This document shows positions 1 through 8,026 of a stretch of DNA of 64,000 nucleotides, in pieces. Position 1 is the first letter of the stretch; each line of letters opens with the position of its first letter. The position numbers were made by a program, and so were the translations under genes. The stretch lies in assembly GCA_937902995.1 (NCBI GenBank), contig CALEKY010000046.1:83742-147741 (forward strand). Reading direction: 5' to 3'. This DNA comes from an uncultured Sinobacteraceae bacterium. Lineage in GTDB: Bacteria > Pseudomonadota > Gammaproteobacteria > Steroidobacterales > Steroidobacteraceae. The notes below the pieces were generated by a model. The model was given only the letters and a program-made list of their open reading frames with translations, made no database searches and was not told where the DNA came from.

Positions 1-1437
1 GCCGCGAAACAGCTCGCGCTCAATCCGCATGCTCGACGCCGTATGTCGCTGCGCGACCGCCTGCTCAATGCCGGACCGATTCGTCCGCTGCTCGCAAACC
101 GCATGCGCGCTCAGGTTGCCAAGCGGGCGCGCGTCGATCACTACCCTGCTCCGTATGCGCTCATCGATCTCTGGCAACGATTCGGCGGCCGCGGTCCCGA
201 AGCCTATGAGGCAGAAGCCAAGTCGATGGCGGAGCTGCTCTGCACATCGACGTCCCGGAATCTCGTTCGGGTGTTCTTCCTCCAGGAGCGTTTGAAGTCA
301 GCCGCGAAATCGGCCGAGGCGCCTGCTCAACACGTTCACGTGATCGGTGCCGGTGTCATGGGCGGCGATATTGCTGCATGGTGTGCGGCGCGCGGGCTCA
401 ACGTGACGCTGCAAGATCGAGCGATGGAATATGTGACACCGGCGCTCGATCGAGCGCGCGCGTTCTTCGAGAAGCGTTATCCCGACCCGATCAAGCGTGA
501 AGCGGCAATGCAGCGCCTCAAAGCCGATGTCGAAGGCGAAGGCGTCGCACAGGCCGACGTCGTCATCGAAGCGATCTTCGAGAACCTGGAGGCCAAGCGC
601 GAGCTGTACGCGCGCGTCGAGCCCAAGCTGAAGCCCGGCGCATTGTTGGCCACGAATACCTCGAGCATCGTTCTCGAACAGCTAGCCGAAAAGCTTGCCG
701 ACCCTTCGCGCCTCGTCGGACTGCATTTCTTCAACCCGGTATCCCGCATGCCGCTGGTCGAAGTCATTCATTCGCAAGTATCGGACAGCGCTTGCGTGAC
801 CAAGGCCCTGGCCTTTGCGCGTCAAATCGACAAGCTCGCCATCCCGTGCCGCAGCTCGCCTGGATTCCTGGTCAACCGCGTGTTGATGCCGTACTTGAGC
901 GAGGCAATTCGAGCAGTCGAAGAAGGTGTGCCTTATGCGCTCATCGACGAAGCAGCCGAAAGCTTCGGCATGCCGATGGGACCGATCGAGCTCGCTGACG
1001 TCGTGGGGCTCGATGTGATCATGAGTGTCGGCAAGGTGTTTTTCGAGGACACGACTGCCGCGCCCGCAACGCTTCTGCGGCTCGTCGAACAAAAGAAGTT
1101 CGGCAAGAAGACCGGCGCTGGGTTCTATGTTTGGCAAGACGGCAAACCGCAGAAACCGCCCGCCGGCGACCGTCCGCTGCCCGAGGACCTGCAGGACCGC
1201 CTCATACTTTCGCTCGTGAACGAAGCAGTAACCGTGCTGCGCGAGCAGGTGGTCGCCGATGCCGATCTCGTCGATGCCGGTGTGATTTTCGGCACCGGAT
1301 TCGCACCGTTCCGCGGCGGTCCGCTTCAATACGCGAGAAACCGGGGCATCGAGGCAGTAATTGAGCGCCTACGGGCGCTCGAATCGCGCTATGGTGAGCG
1401 CTTCAGACCGGATCCGGGATGGCAACAACTCGCGTGA
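1..1437 (+). CDS. 3-hydroxyacyl-CoA dehydrogenase, FadJ/FadB-like (5' truncated)
   Basis: This is the C-terminal part of a fatty-acid oxidation multienzyme that oxidises L-3-hydroxyacyl-CoA with NAD+. The frame is open from the first base of the window, so the N-terminal enoyl-CoA hydratase part lies upstream; the ATG at 43 is only internal. The Rossmann motif GAGVMGGDIA lies near codon 118, and NTSSI plus HFFNPVSRMPLVEV mark the dehydrogenase core. A second dehydrogenase C-terminal domain follows, with FGMPMGPIELADVVGLD and later GTGFAPFRGGPLQYA. This matches the alpha subunit of FadB/FadJ complexes. I infer a thiolase partner elsewhere. The two names cannot be separated without the N-terminus. 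Confidence 0.9.
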   Translation, partial: AAKQLALNPHARRRMSLRDRLLNAGPIRPLLANRMRAQVAKRARVDHYPAPYALIDLWQRFGGRGPEAYEAEAKSMAELLCTSTSRNLVRVFFLQERLKSAAKSAEAPAQHVHVIGAGVMGGDIAAWCAARGLNVTLQDRAMEYVTPALDRARAFFEKRYPDPIKREAAMQRLKADVEGEGVAQADVVIEAIFENLEAKRELYARVEPKLKPGALLATNTSSIVLEQLAEKLADPSRLVGLHFFNPVSRMPLVEVIHSQVSDSACVTKALAFARQIDKLAIPCRSSPGFLVNRVLMPYLSEAIRAVEEGVPYALIDEAAESFGMPMGPIELADVVGLDVIMSVGKVFFEDTTAAPATLLRLVEQKKFGKKTGAGFYVWQDGKPQKPPAGDRPLPEDLQDRLILSLVNEAVTVLREQVVADADLVDAGVIFGTGFAPFRGGPLQYARNRGIEAVIERLRALESRYGERFRPDPGWQQLA

Positions 1438-1486
1438 TCCGATTCGCAGGGCACGAAGCCCGCGTCGCAAGGTCAAAGGTGACGAA

Positions 1487-2599
1487 ATGGCACAGGGAGT
1501 GTCTCATGCGTTTCCGCTTAAACCGTTCTTTGGGAGAGAAATGGGGAGTAAGCCTCTCGATGTAAGTCTGCTCAAAACGTTTTCCCCGCTCGATGGGCTC
1601 AAACGTGAGAGTCTGCACTCGATCGCGCGCAAGGCGACGACGCGCGAGCTCCCTCAAGGGCGCCTTCTATTCAAAGAGGGCGAGACCGACAGGTATACCT
1701 ATTTCCTCCTACGCGGCACGCTCGAGCTGATCTCGGACGGCCGCACCATCTACACGATTCGTGCAGGCTCACCCGAAGCACGCAACCCCGTTGCACCGAG
1801 CTCGCCGCGACGTTGCAGCGCACGGGTCGTATCCGAACGCGCGGAAATCATCGCCATCGACAGCGAGCTGCTCGATGTGATCGTGACGTGGGATCAGACC
1901 GGTTCCTACGAAGTCAACGAGTTGCAGACGCTCGAGGAAGATCTCGCGGAAAGCGACGACTGGATGACTGTACTGCTGCAGACGAAGGCGTTTCACCGTA
2001 TCCCGCCGGCGAACATTCAGGCGATCTTCCTGCGGATGCAGCGCGTGGATTACGCGCCCGGCGAAGTCATCATCCGTCAAGGCGACGAAGGCGATTACTT
2101 TTATGTCATCGCGAAAGGCAAGTGTGCCGTTACGCGCGAGACGCCGCTTAGCCGCGAAGGCATCAAGCTTGCGGAACTGGGCGTTGGTGATTCGTTCGGC
2201 GAAGAGGCGCTCATCTCCGATGCACGGCGCAACGCGACGATCACGGCGATGACGGATGTGGTCGTCATGCGACTCAATCGCGACGACTTCCTCACGCTCA
2301 TGAACGAACCCTTGCTCGAGCGCGTGGACAAGAGTAAGGCGGAGTTCATCGTTGCCCGGGGCGGAAAGTGGCTGGACGTGCGGCTACCCAGCGAATACGA
2401 CCACGATCACCTGCCCGGTGCGCTGAACGTGCCCTTGTACTTCCTTCGCTTGAAGCTCAAATCCCTCGACCGCAACACGCCGTACGTCGTGTATTGCGAC
2501 ACGGGACGCCGCAGCTCCGCTGCGGCTTACATTCTCGCCGAGCGCGGGTTTCAGGCTTACGTGTTGAACGACGGCATGAAGTCGATCAATCAGGCCTGA
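1487..2599 (+). CDS. protein with two cyclic-nucleotide-binding domains and a C-terminal rhodanese domain
   Basis: About 370 residues. Two cNMP-binding folds occupy roughly residues 30-140 and 175-280; the second is the better preserved, with GEVIIRQGDEGDYFYVIAKG and a DSFGEEALI phosphate-cassette-like segment. A rhodanese domain follows at about 290-365, with LDVRLPSEYDHDHLPGA and an active-site loop CDTGRRSS that keeps the cysteine. No signal peptide, membrane segment or DNA-binding helix is visible, so it is probably a cytoplasmic sensor or sulfur-transfer regulator. The ATG at 1487 was chosen because AAAGGTGA precedes it; ATG 1541, preceded by GGGAGAG, is an alternative. The frame is open further upstream, but that part overlaps the previous gene. 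The substrate is unknown. Confidence 0.75.
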   Translation: MAQGVSHAFPLKPFFGREMGSKPLDVSLLKTFSPLDGLKRESLHSIARKATTRELPQGRLLFKEGETDRYTYFLLRGTLELISDGRTIYTIRAGSPEARNPVAPSSPRRCSARVVSERAEIIAIDSELLDVIVTWDQTGSYEVNELQTLEEDLAESDDWMTVLLQTKAFHRIPPANIQAIFLRMQRVDYAPGEVIIRQGDEGDYFYVIAKGKCAVTRETPLSREGIKLAELGVGDSFGEEALISDARRNATITAMTDVVVMRLNRDDFLTLMNEPLLERVDKSKAEFIVARGGKWLDVRLPSEYDHDHLPGALNVPLYFLRLKLKSLDRNTPYVVYCDTGRRSSAAAYILAERGFQAYVLNDGMKSINQA

Positions 2600-2628
2600 C
2601 TAGTTCGTGCTGCGAGCCTGAAAACGAA

Positions 2629-2650
2629 AACGCCGCCCGAAGGCGGCGTT
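2629..2650 (-). terminator. Rho-independent terminator of the fab-pilZ operon
   Basis: A perfect 9-bp stem (2629-2637 with 2642-2650) closes a CGAA tetraloop. Read on the minus strand it is followed by TTTTCGTTTT, so it terminates the minus-strand operon just after pilZ. It may also act weakly on the plus-strand gene ending at 2599. Confidence 0.85.
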
Positions 2651-2666
2651 CGTAAGTCGAAGCGGG

Positions 2667-3029
2667 TTACATCGTGTGCGTGGGTTTATCGCCGCCCAGG
2701 GCGCCCGCGAGATAGCTCTCGATCTTGCGCTGTGTCGTGCCCCGGTCCTGCTCGCTGAACTGAACGCCGATGCCTGCGGTGCGCTTACCTTGCGCGCCCT
2801 TCGGCGTCATCCAGATCACCCGCCCGGCGACCGGAAGCTTCTCTTCCTCGCCCATGAGATTGAGCAGCATGAACACTTCGTCGCCGAGCCGATAGTTGCT
2901 GTTCGTGGGAATGAACAGGCCTCCGTTTTTCACGAAGGGCATGTAAGCGAGATACAAGGCGCTCTTGTCCTTGATCGTGAGAGTCAGCAATCCCGGTTTG
3001 CTGCTCGGCTGACGCATCTGTCTGTTCAC
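2667..3029 (-). CDS. pilZ: PilZ-domain protein, type IV pilus type
   Basis: A 120-residue single-domain PilZ protein. The core includes FVKNGGLFIPT, YRLGDEVFMLLNL and PVAGRVIWMTPKG, with GIGVQF near the end, typical of the PilZ required for type IV pilus assembly. The N-terminal RxxxR c-di-GMP-binding motif of canonical PilZ domains is not evident, as in the founding member, so binding of the nucleotide should not be assumed. It follows holB by 13 bases in the conserved tmk-holB-pilZ order and is the last gene before the terminator at 2629-2650. No other pilus genes are in the window. Confidence 0.88.
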   Translation of the reverse strand: MNRQMRQPSSKPGLLTLTIKDKSALYLAYMPFVKNGGLFIPTNSNYRLGDEVFMLLNLMGEEEKLPVAGRVIWMTPKGAQGKRTAGIGVQFSEQDRGTTQRKIESYLAGALGGDKPTHTM

Positions 3030-3042
3030 GACTCTCGTTTCG

Positions 3043-4071
3043 CTATCCGGTTGAAGTTCGTTGTGCCTTGGCTGGCGCCAGACATTGCAGGAGTGCGATC
3101 AGCCACGACTCCAAGGCCAGCTCGCGCTGCAGTGCCGTGCGCGTCAGCTGTGCCTTCAAGGCCCGAAGCCGATCGACCACTTCGTACAGGCCGCTTATGT
3201 TCAACGCGCCTGTGCCCCTTGGCAAGGGCATGGGTCCAGGTGGGAACGTGACCAGATCGGCACTTCCAGCAAGTGCACCGCGAGCAGCCGAGGTCAGCCA
3301 CAGGTCGAGCCAGGTCAGGCGGTCCGGTAACCCCTCTTTGGCCCATGCGGACGCGACTTGCGTCACATCCGTCTCTCCGGCCAACAGCTCCCGCAAAGCA
3401 CGCTGCATCTCCCGATCGAGCGTCTCGAACCGGCCATTGGCGTATTCGATCGCTCGCAAAGGTGCGCCGCCCGCGAATTCGAGCAACGCGGGACTTGCGT
3501 CCGCGACATTCTCGCTGCGTAGCCACGCGAGCGCGCTTTCCTGGCTCGGCCGTCGAACTGCGATCTGCTGGCAGCGGCTGCGAATCGTCGCAGGCAATCC
3601 CGACGGCTGCGCGCTGAGCAAGATCAGCAGACTTTGCGGTGAAGGCTCTTCCAGCGTCTTGAGCAAGCTGTTGGCCGCCGCGATCGTCATCGCATGCGCC
3701 GGCGTCACCACGGCCACTTTGTAACCCTGCCGATAGCTCGTCTTGCTCAAACGCTCGCACGCTTCGCGAACCTGATCGATCGAGATCTGTTGTTTGTCTT
3801 CTTCCGGACTCACCCACCACAAGTCGGGATGGGAGCCGGCGAGGATGAGCTTGCAGCTAGCGCATTCCCCGCAGCTCGACAAGGTCTCCGTCGATCGCTC
3901 GCACAAAACCGCGCTAGCGAGCCATGCAGCAAGCTCGCGTTTGCCGAGCCCGTCTGCACCGACCACGAGCAGTGCATGCGGCATGCGTTTGACCTGCCAA
4001 GCGGCTTGCAGCTTGGCGACGGCCTCTTCGTGCCACGGCAAGCGCCTTGGTTTCGGCAACTCCTGAGTCAT
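3043..4071 (-). CDS. holB: DNA polymerase III subunit delta prime
   Basis: A clamp-loader subunit of 342 residues, usual for HolB. The degenerate P-loop GADGLGKRELA is near residue 38. A cysteine cluster (C..CGECASC, about residues 56-72) matches the zinc module of clamp-loader subunits. Further marks are the NSLLKTLEEP helix and the SRC-type motif TIRSRCQQI of the AAA+ fold. It acts in loading the beta clamp. Its start overlaps the end of tmk by 4 bases, so the two are probably translationally coupled. The C-terminal third is poorly conserved, as is normal for the family. Confidence 0.93.
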   Translation of the reverse strand: MTQELPKPRRLPWHEEAVAKLQAAWQVKRMPHALLVVGADGLGKRELAAWLASAVLCERSTETLSSCGECASCKLILAGSHPDLWWVSPEEDKQQISIDQVREACERLSKTSYRQGYKVAVVTPAHAMTIAAANSLLKTLEEPSPQSLLILLSAQPSGLPATIRSRCQQIAVRRPSQESALAWLRSENVADASPALLEFAGGAPLRAIEYANGRFETLDREMQRALRELLAGETDVTQVASAWAKEGLPDRLTWLDLWLTSAARGALAGSADLVTFPPGPMPLPRGTGALNISGLYEVVDRLRALKAQLTRTALQRELALESWLIALLQCLAPAKAQRTSTG

Positions 4072-4730
4072 GTCGCCTTCTCATTCAAATGCGCGGCAAG
4101 CGCCGCGCGAATCGCTTCGCTGACGGTTTGACGATCGCTGCTCGCGTCGATCACAACGAATCGATTCGGTTCTGCGCGCGCCCGCTGCAGGTAGGTCGAG
4201 CGAACTCGTTCGAAAAAATCTCGCCGCTCGCGCTCGAATCGGTCAGCCGTGCCGTTCGCTTCGTTGCGTTTGCGAGCACGCGCCGCGCTGACCTCGAGCG
4301 GCGCATCCAACAGAATCGTCAGATCCGGACGCAACTCGCCCTGAACGAGTTTCTCGAGCGCGGCAATACTCGACACATCCATCCCCCGTCCGCCGCCCTG
4401 ATAGGCATAAGTCGCATCCGTGAATCGATCGCACACGACCCATTCGCCGCGTGCCAGCGCCGGCTCGATGACATTCGCGATGTGCGTGGCTCGCGCGGCA
4501 AACATCAGGAGCAGCTCGCACATCGGCGGCATCGGCTCGTCGCTCGGCTCGAGCAACAGCGCTCGAATACGTTCCGCCCGCGGCGTTCCGCCGGGCTCGC
4601 GCGTCACCGTCACGCGCAAGCCGCGCGAAGTCAGATAGTCGCGCAGTTCCGCGATTTGCGTCGACTTGCCGACGCCCTCGCCGCCTTCGATCGTGATGAA
4701 CTTGCCTCGGCTCATCGTATCAACCGTCAC
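4068..4730 (-). CDS. tmk: thymidylate kinase
   Basis: Phosphorylates dTMP to dTDP. The P-loop GGEGVGKST lies near residue 16, the DR(F/Y) motif in VVCDRFTDATYAYQGGGRG, and the lid region contains ADRFERE. The length is typical. A GTG at 4730 overlaps the mltG stop codon as GTGA; ATG 4715, giving MSRGKFITIEGG, matches the usual family N-terminus and is equally possible. Neither has a strong ribosome binding site, which suggests coupling to mltG translation. It sits between mltG and holB, a common proteobacterial order. Confidence 0.95.
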   Translation of the reverse strand: MTVDTMSRGKFITIEGGEGVGKSTQIAELRDYLTSRGLRVTVTREPGGTPRAERIRALLLEPSDEPMPPMCELLLMFAARATHIANVIEPALARGEWVVCDRFTDATYAYQGGGRGMDVSSIAALEKLVQGELRPDLTILLDAPLEVSAARARKRNEANGTADRFERERRDFFERVRSTYLQRARAEPNRFVVIDASSDRQTVSEAIRAALAAHLNEKAT

Positions 4731-5749
4731 TCGCGATTGCGCAATCGCTGCAGATAGCGCCTCACCGCGGCTTGGTGCTCGGCGAGCGATTCAGAAAAAT
4801 AGTGGCTGCCGTCCGGCTCGCCCGTCGCGACGAAGAAGAGCTTGCCTGTCATCTCGGGCCGAACTGCGGCGCGCAGCGATTCGAGCCCCGGCAACGCAAT
4901 CGGCGTCGGCGGCAATCCCGCGCGCGTGTACGTGTTGTACGGCGTGTCGCGCAGCAAATCGGCCCGGCGAATGTTGCCGTCGAAGCTCGGTCCGATCCCG
5001 TAAATCACCGTCGGATCCGTCTGCAGGCGCATGCCGCGCCGCAGGCGCTCCACGAACACGCCCGCAATGATCGGACGCTCACGATCGAGCGCGGTTTCCT
5101 TTTCGATGATCGAAGCCAGGATCAGCGCTTCATACGGTCCGGCGAGCGGCAAGTCCGGCGCACGCTCTGCCCAGGCCTTGTCGAGCTCCGCCGTCATTCG
5201 CGACGAAGCAAGCTTCAAAATCTCGATATCCGGCGTGTGCCGCGGAAAGTGATACGTGTCCGGGAAGAACTGCCCTTCCGGATGCACGCCTGGTTTGCCG
5301 ACGGCGCGCATGATCTCGTCTTCCGAACGATTCGCATACTCGATACGTACCGCAGGATTCGCGCGAAGCTGCGCGAGGATGTCCACGAAGCGCGAGCCTT
5401 CCACGAAGGTAATGCCGTGCAGGACAACTTGGCCGGAGCTCAGCAGGTCGAGCAAGCCCCGCGGAGTTCGGCCCGGCTCGATGCGGTATTCGCCCGCCTT
5501 CAGCGCGCTTGCTTTGCCGCTCAGCCTTCCGGCGGCAATCCACACTTGCGGCCGATCGATGATGCCGCGCTCGTGTAAGTCGCGAGCCACGGATCGCAAG
5601 CTCGCGCCGCGCGGCACTTCGTAAACCGTCGGCTCGGTCAGCGCGGCGAGCGGTTGGTTCAGCCACGCATAACTCCAGGCCACGAGCGCGCCGCCGCCGA
5701 AGAGCAGCAGGACAACAATGACGCTCAACCATCGCAATGTCTTACGCAT
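4727..5749 (-). CDS. mltG: endolytic murein transglycosylase MltG
   Basis: An inner-membrane lytic transglycosylase that cuts nascent glycan strands and is thought to end their elongation. One N-terminal membrane helix lies at about residues 8-30, followed by a LysM-like region and the YceG fold. The catalytic glutamate is expected in ASIIEKETALDRERP; other signatures are PEGQFFPDTYHF, QTDPTVIYGIG and the PYNTYTRAGLPPTPI motif. The length of 340 matches the family. The coding region overlaps pabC by 8 bases and tmk by 3, supporting one operon. Confidence 0.95.
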   Translation of the reverse strand: MRKTLRWLSVIVVLLLFGGGALVAWSYAWLNQPLAALTEPTVYEVPRGASLRSVARDLHERGIIDRPQVWIAAGRLSGKASALKAGEYRIEPGRTPRGLLDLLSSGQVVLHGITFVEGSRFVDILAQLRANPAVRIEYANRSEDEIMRAVGKPGVHPEGQFFPDTYHFPRHTPDIEILKLASSRMTAELDKAWAERAPDLPLAGPYEALILASIIEKETALDRERPIIAGVFVERLRRGMRLQTDPTVIYGIGPSFDGNIRRADLLRDTPYNTYTRAGLPPTPIALPGLESLRAAVRPEMTGKLFFVATGEPDGSHYFSESLAEHQAAVRRYLQRLRNRE

Positions 5750-6551
5750 CGCGTTCCAATGCCTCGCGCAAGGATTGAGTCACTTTGCCGTACGGCCACG
5801 AAAATTCCTCGAGCGCCGTCACGGACCGGATCCCACGCACGGCATTCGTAACGAACACCTCGGTGGCCGTCTCGAGATCTTCGGGCCAGATCGGTTCTTC
5901 GCGCACCGGTATCCCGAGCTCATTCGCAATCCGAATCACTTCACCGCGCATGATGCCTCGCACGCCGCAATAGCGCAGATCGTGCGTAATCAGTTCGTGA
6001 CCGCGAACGATGAAAATGTTCGCTGACGTGGCGCACACGAGCTCGCCTTCGCTGTCCAGCATGAATCCTTCGGCAATCTCGGGATCCTGCCATTCCGCCT
6101 GCGCGAGCACTTGCTCGAGCCGATTCAAGTGCTTGATGCCTGCAAGTGCAGCATTTCGCGACAAGCGCGTTTCGCACCATCGCACGCGGATCGCCGGCGT
6201 GGACTCGACGGGCTCGTGCAGCGATACGATGCGCGTGCACGGCGTCGATGTCGGTCGATATCCGCGCCCACCGACGCCTCGCGTCAGGATGAGCTTCACG
6301 ACACCGTCTCCATGCGCTTCGCACACACGCGCGATGTCGGCTGTAAGCATTTCGTCGCCGGGGTAGTCGATACCGAGCCGTCTGCAACCATCGGTCAGTC
6401 GACGCAAATGCGCTTCGAGCAACCGCACCTTGCCGCGCGCAAGCAGCATCGTTTCGAACAAGCCGTCGCCGTAAGCCAGTCCGCGGTCGGTCACGGAGAT
6501 CGCGTGTGCCGGATCTGCGCATTCCTGACCATTGACGAGCACTGACAGCAT
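5742..6551 (-). CDS. pabC: aminodeoxychorismate lyase
   Basis: A fold-type IV PLP enzyme that converts 4-amino-4-deoxychorismate to 4-aminobenzoate and pyruvate for folate. From ATG 6551 it is 269 residues and begins MLSVLVNGQ. The segment TDRGLAYGDGLFET near residue 20 is the family signature; the PLP lysine is expected in GIKHLNRLEQVLA. SANIFIVRG and CGVRGIMR complete the pattern. The frame is open upstream, but that part overlaps pabB. The nearby pabB supports this over a D-amino-acid transaminase. Confidence 0.93.
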   Translation of the reverse strand: MLSVLVNGQECADPAHAISVTDRGLAYGDGLFETMLLARGKVRLLEAHLRRLTDGCRRLGIDYPGDEMLTADIARVCEAHGDGVVKLILTRGVGGRGYRPTSTPCTRIVSLHEPVESTPAIRVRWCETRLSRNAALAGIKHLNRLEQVLAQAEWQDPEIAEGFMLDSEGELVCATSANIFIVRGHELITHDLRYCGVRGIMRGEVIRIANELGIPVREEPIWPEDLETATEVFVTNAVRGIRSVTALEEFSWPYGKVTQSLREALERDA

Positions 6552-6561
6552 CGCCGATCCC

Positions 6562-7920
6562 TCAATCGAAGGCTCGCAACACGCCGCGTGCCTTTGCGCG
6601 CGATTCCTCCAGCTCGCGCAGAGGCACCGAATCTGCCACGATGCCCGCGCCCGCGCGCAGCTCGAACTCATTGCCATGCAACTCGAGCGAGCGGATCAGG
6701 ATGTTGAAGTCCATGGTGCCGTCGCGATTCACATAACCCAACGAGCCCGTGTAGGCGCCTCGCGCAGTGTCCTCCAACTCGGCGATCACTTCCATACAAC
6801 GCACCTTGGGGCACCCCGTGATCGTGCCGCCCGGAAACACGGCACCCAAAGCTTGGCCCGGTGCCACCCCGTCGCGTAGTTTGCCCCGCACGTTCGAGAC
6901 GATGTGATGAACGTGCGCATAGGTCTCGATCGTCATGTATTCGTCGACCTCGACCGTACCCGGCTCGCAGACCCGCCCAAGATCGTTGCGCTCGAGATCG
7001 ATGAGCATCACATGTTCGGCACGTTCCTTCGGGTGCGCGCGCAACTCCGCGATGAGCGCACGATCGGCTTCGACATTTTCGCCACGTGGCCGGGTCCCGG
7101 CGATCGGCCGCGTCGAAATCCAGCCGTTCTCGATTCGAATCAAGCGTTCCGGCGAAGAGCTTGCGATCGCCCAATCATCGATCGTCAAGAGCGCGCTGAA
7201 CGGCCCTGGGTTCGTGCGTCGCAGACGCTGATAGACATGTTGCGGTCGCACGGCGTCGGCCAAGCGGCCGCGCCAGCCGCGCGAAAGATTGGCTTGGTAG
7301 ATGTCGCCGCGTGAGATGTACTCGAGCGCACGCCTTACCGCATCGACGAATCGTTCGGGTGGATCTTCGCCGATCGATGCGGCGAGCAACGATCCGGAAC
7401 GAAAACTCGGCTCCGGCACGGTGTCGATGTCGCGGGAAATTTCCTCGAGCAAGAATGCAAACTGCGGCTCTGCAACGATCCATGCCTGTCCTGATGCATG
7501 CTCGCGCACGATGGCCGCGGGAATCCGCAGCGCAGTGGCGACCACGCCGTTCCCCGGCATGCGCAGCTTCAAGCGCGGTTCGATTTGCGCCGCAAGCTCG
7601 TAGCCTAGATAGACGAGCCAGCCGCCGCGGAACGGAAGCTCGCATGCAGGCATCGGCTCGCGCAATGCCTGCCACCATCGATCGAAACTGTCGAGAAAAC
7701 GACTCGAAGGAGCGGTCGCTACGGTCGGCCCATCCAAGGTGCCGTCAGGACGCAACGTGAGCGCCTCCTGCGGGAAGGCGAACAAGATGTCGAAACGGCC
7801 GAGCGGTGCGCCGGAGGCCGCGCTCTCGAGGAACGCGCAATACTTCTCCGGATACGCCGACTGCAGCGCGAGCATCGTCGTTGGTTCGATTCGAACCGGA
7901 CGAATCGCAAGAGCATTCAT
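6562..7920 (-). CDS. pabB: aminodeoxychorismate synthase component I
   Basis: A chorismate-binding enzyme that aminates chorismate for 4-aminobenzoate synthesis. The C-terminal catalytic domain contains SPERLIRIENG, TRPIAGTRPRG, MLIDLERNDLGRVCEPG, and the Mg/substrate segment FPGGTITGCPKVRCMEVI. From ATG 7920 it is 452 residues; a GTG at 7998 would give 478, and neither start has a good ribosome binding site. The diagnostic motif is PIAGT rather than the PIKGT expected for many PabB enzymes, so TrpE-like chemistry is not fully excluded. The adjacent pabC favours PabB. No glutaminase (PabA) gene is in the window. Confidence 0.85.
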   Translation of the reverse strand: MNALAIRPVRIEPTTMLALQSAYPEKYCAFLESAASGAPLGRFDILFAFPQEALTLRPDGTLDGPTVATAPSSRFLDSFDRWWQALREPMPACELPFRGGWLVYLGYELAAQIEPRLKLRMPGNGVVATALRIPAAIVREHASGQAWIVAEPQFAFLLEEISRDIDTVPEPSFRSGSLLAASIGEDPPERFVDAVRRALEYISRGDIYQANLSRGWRGRLADAVRPQHVYQRLRRTNPGPFSALLTIDDWAIASSSPERLIRIENGWISTRPIAGTRPRGENVEADRALIAELRAHPKERAEHVMLIDLERNDLGRVCEPGTVEVDEYMTIETYAHVHHIVSNVRGKLRDGVAPGQALGAVFPGGTITGCPKVRCMEVIAELEDTARGAYTGSLGYVNRDGTMDFNILIRSLELHGNEFELRAGAGIVADSVPLRELEESRAKARGVLRAFD

Positions 7921-8026
7921 GGTCGCTGCAGCACGCATCGCTCGCGGAAGATCAAGGTCCTCGGGCGGATGCCATCGCGGATCCCCCGCCAACTTCACGC
8001 GATCAGGATACGCACTCGCGAGCGGC

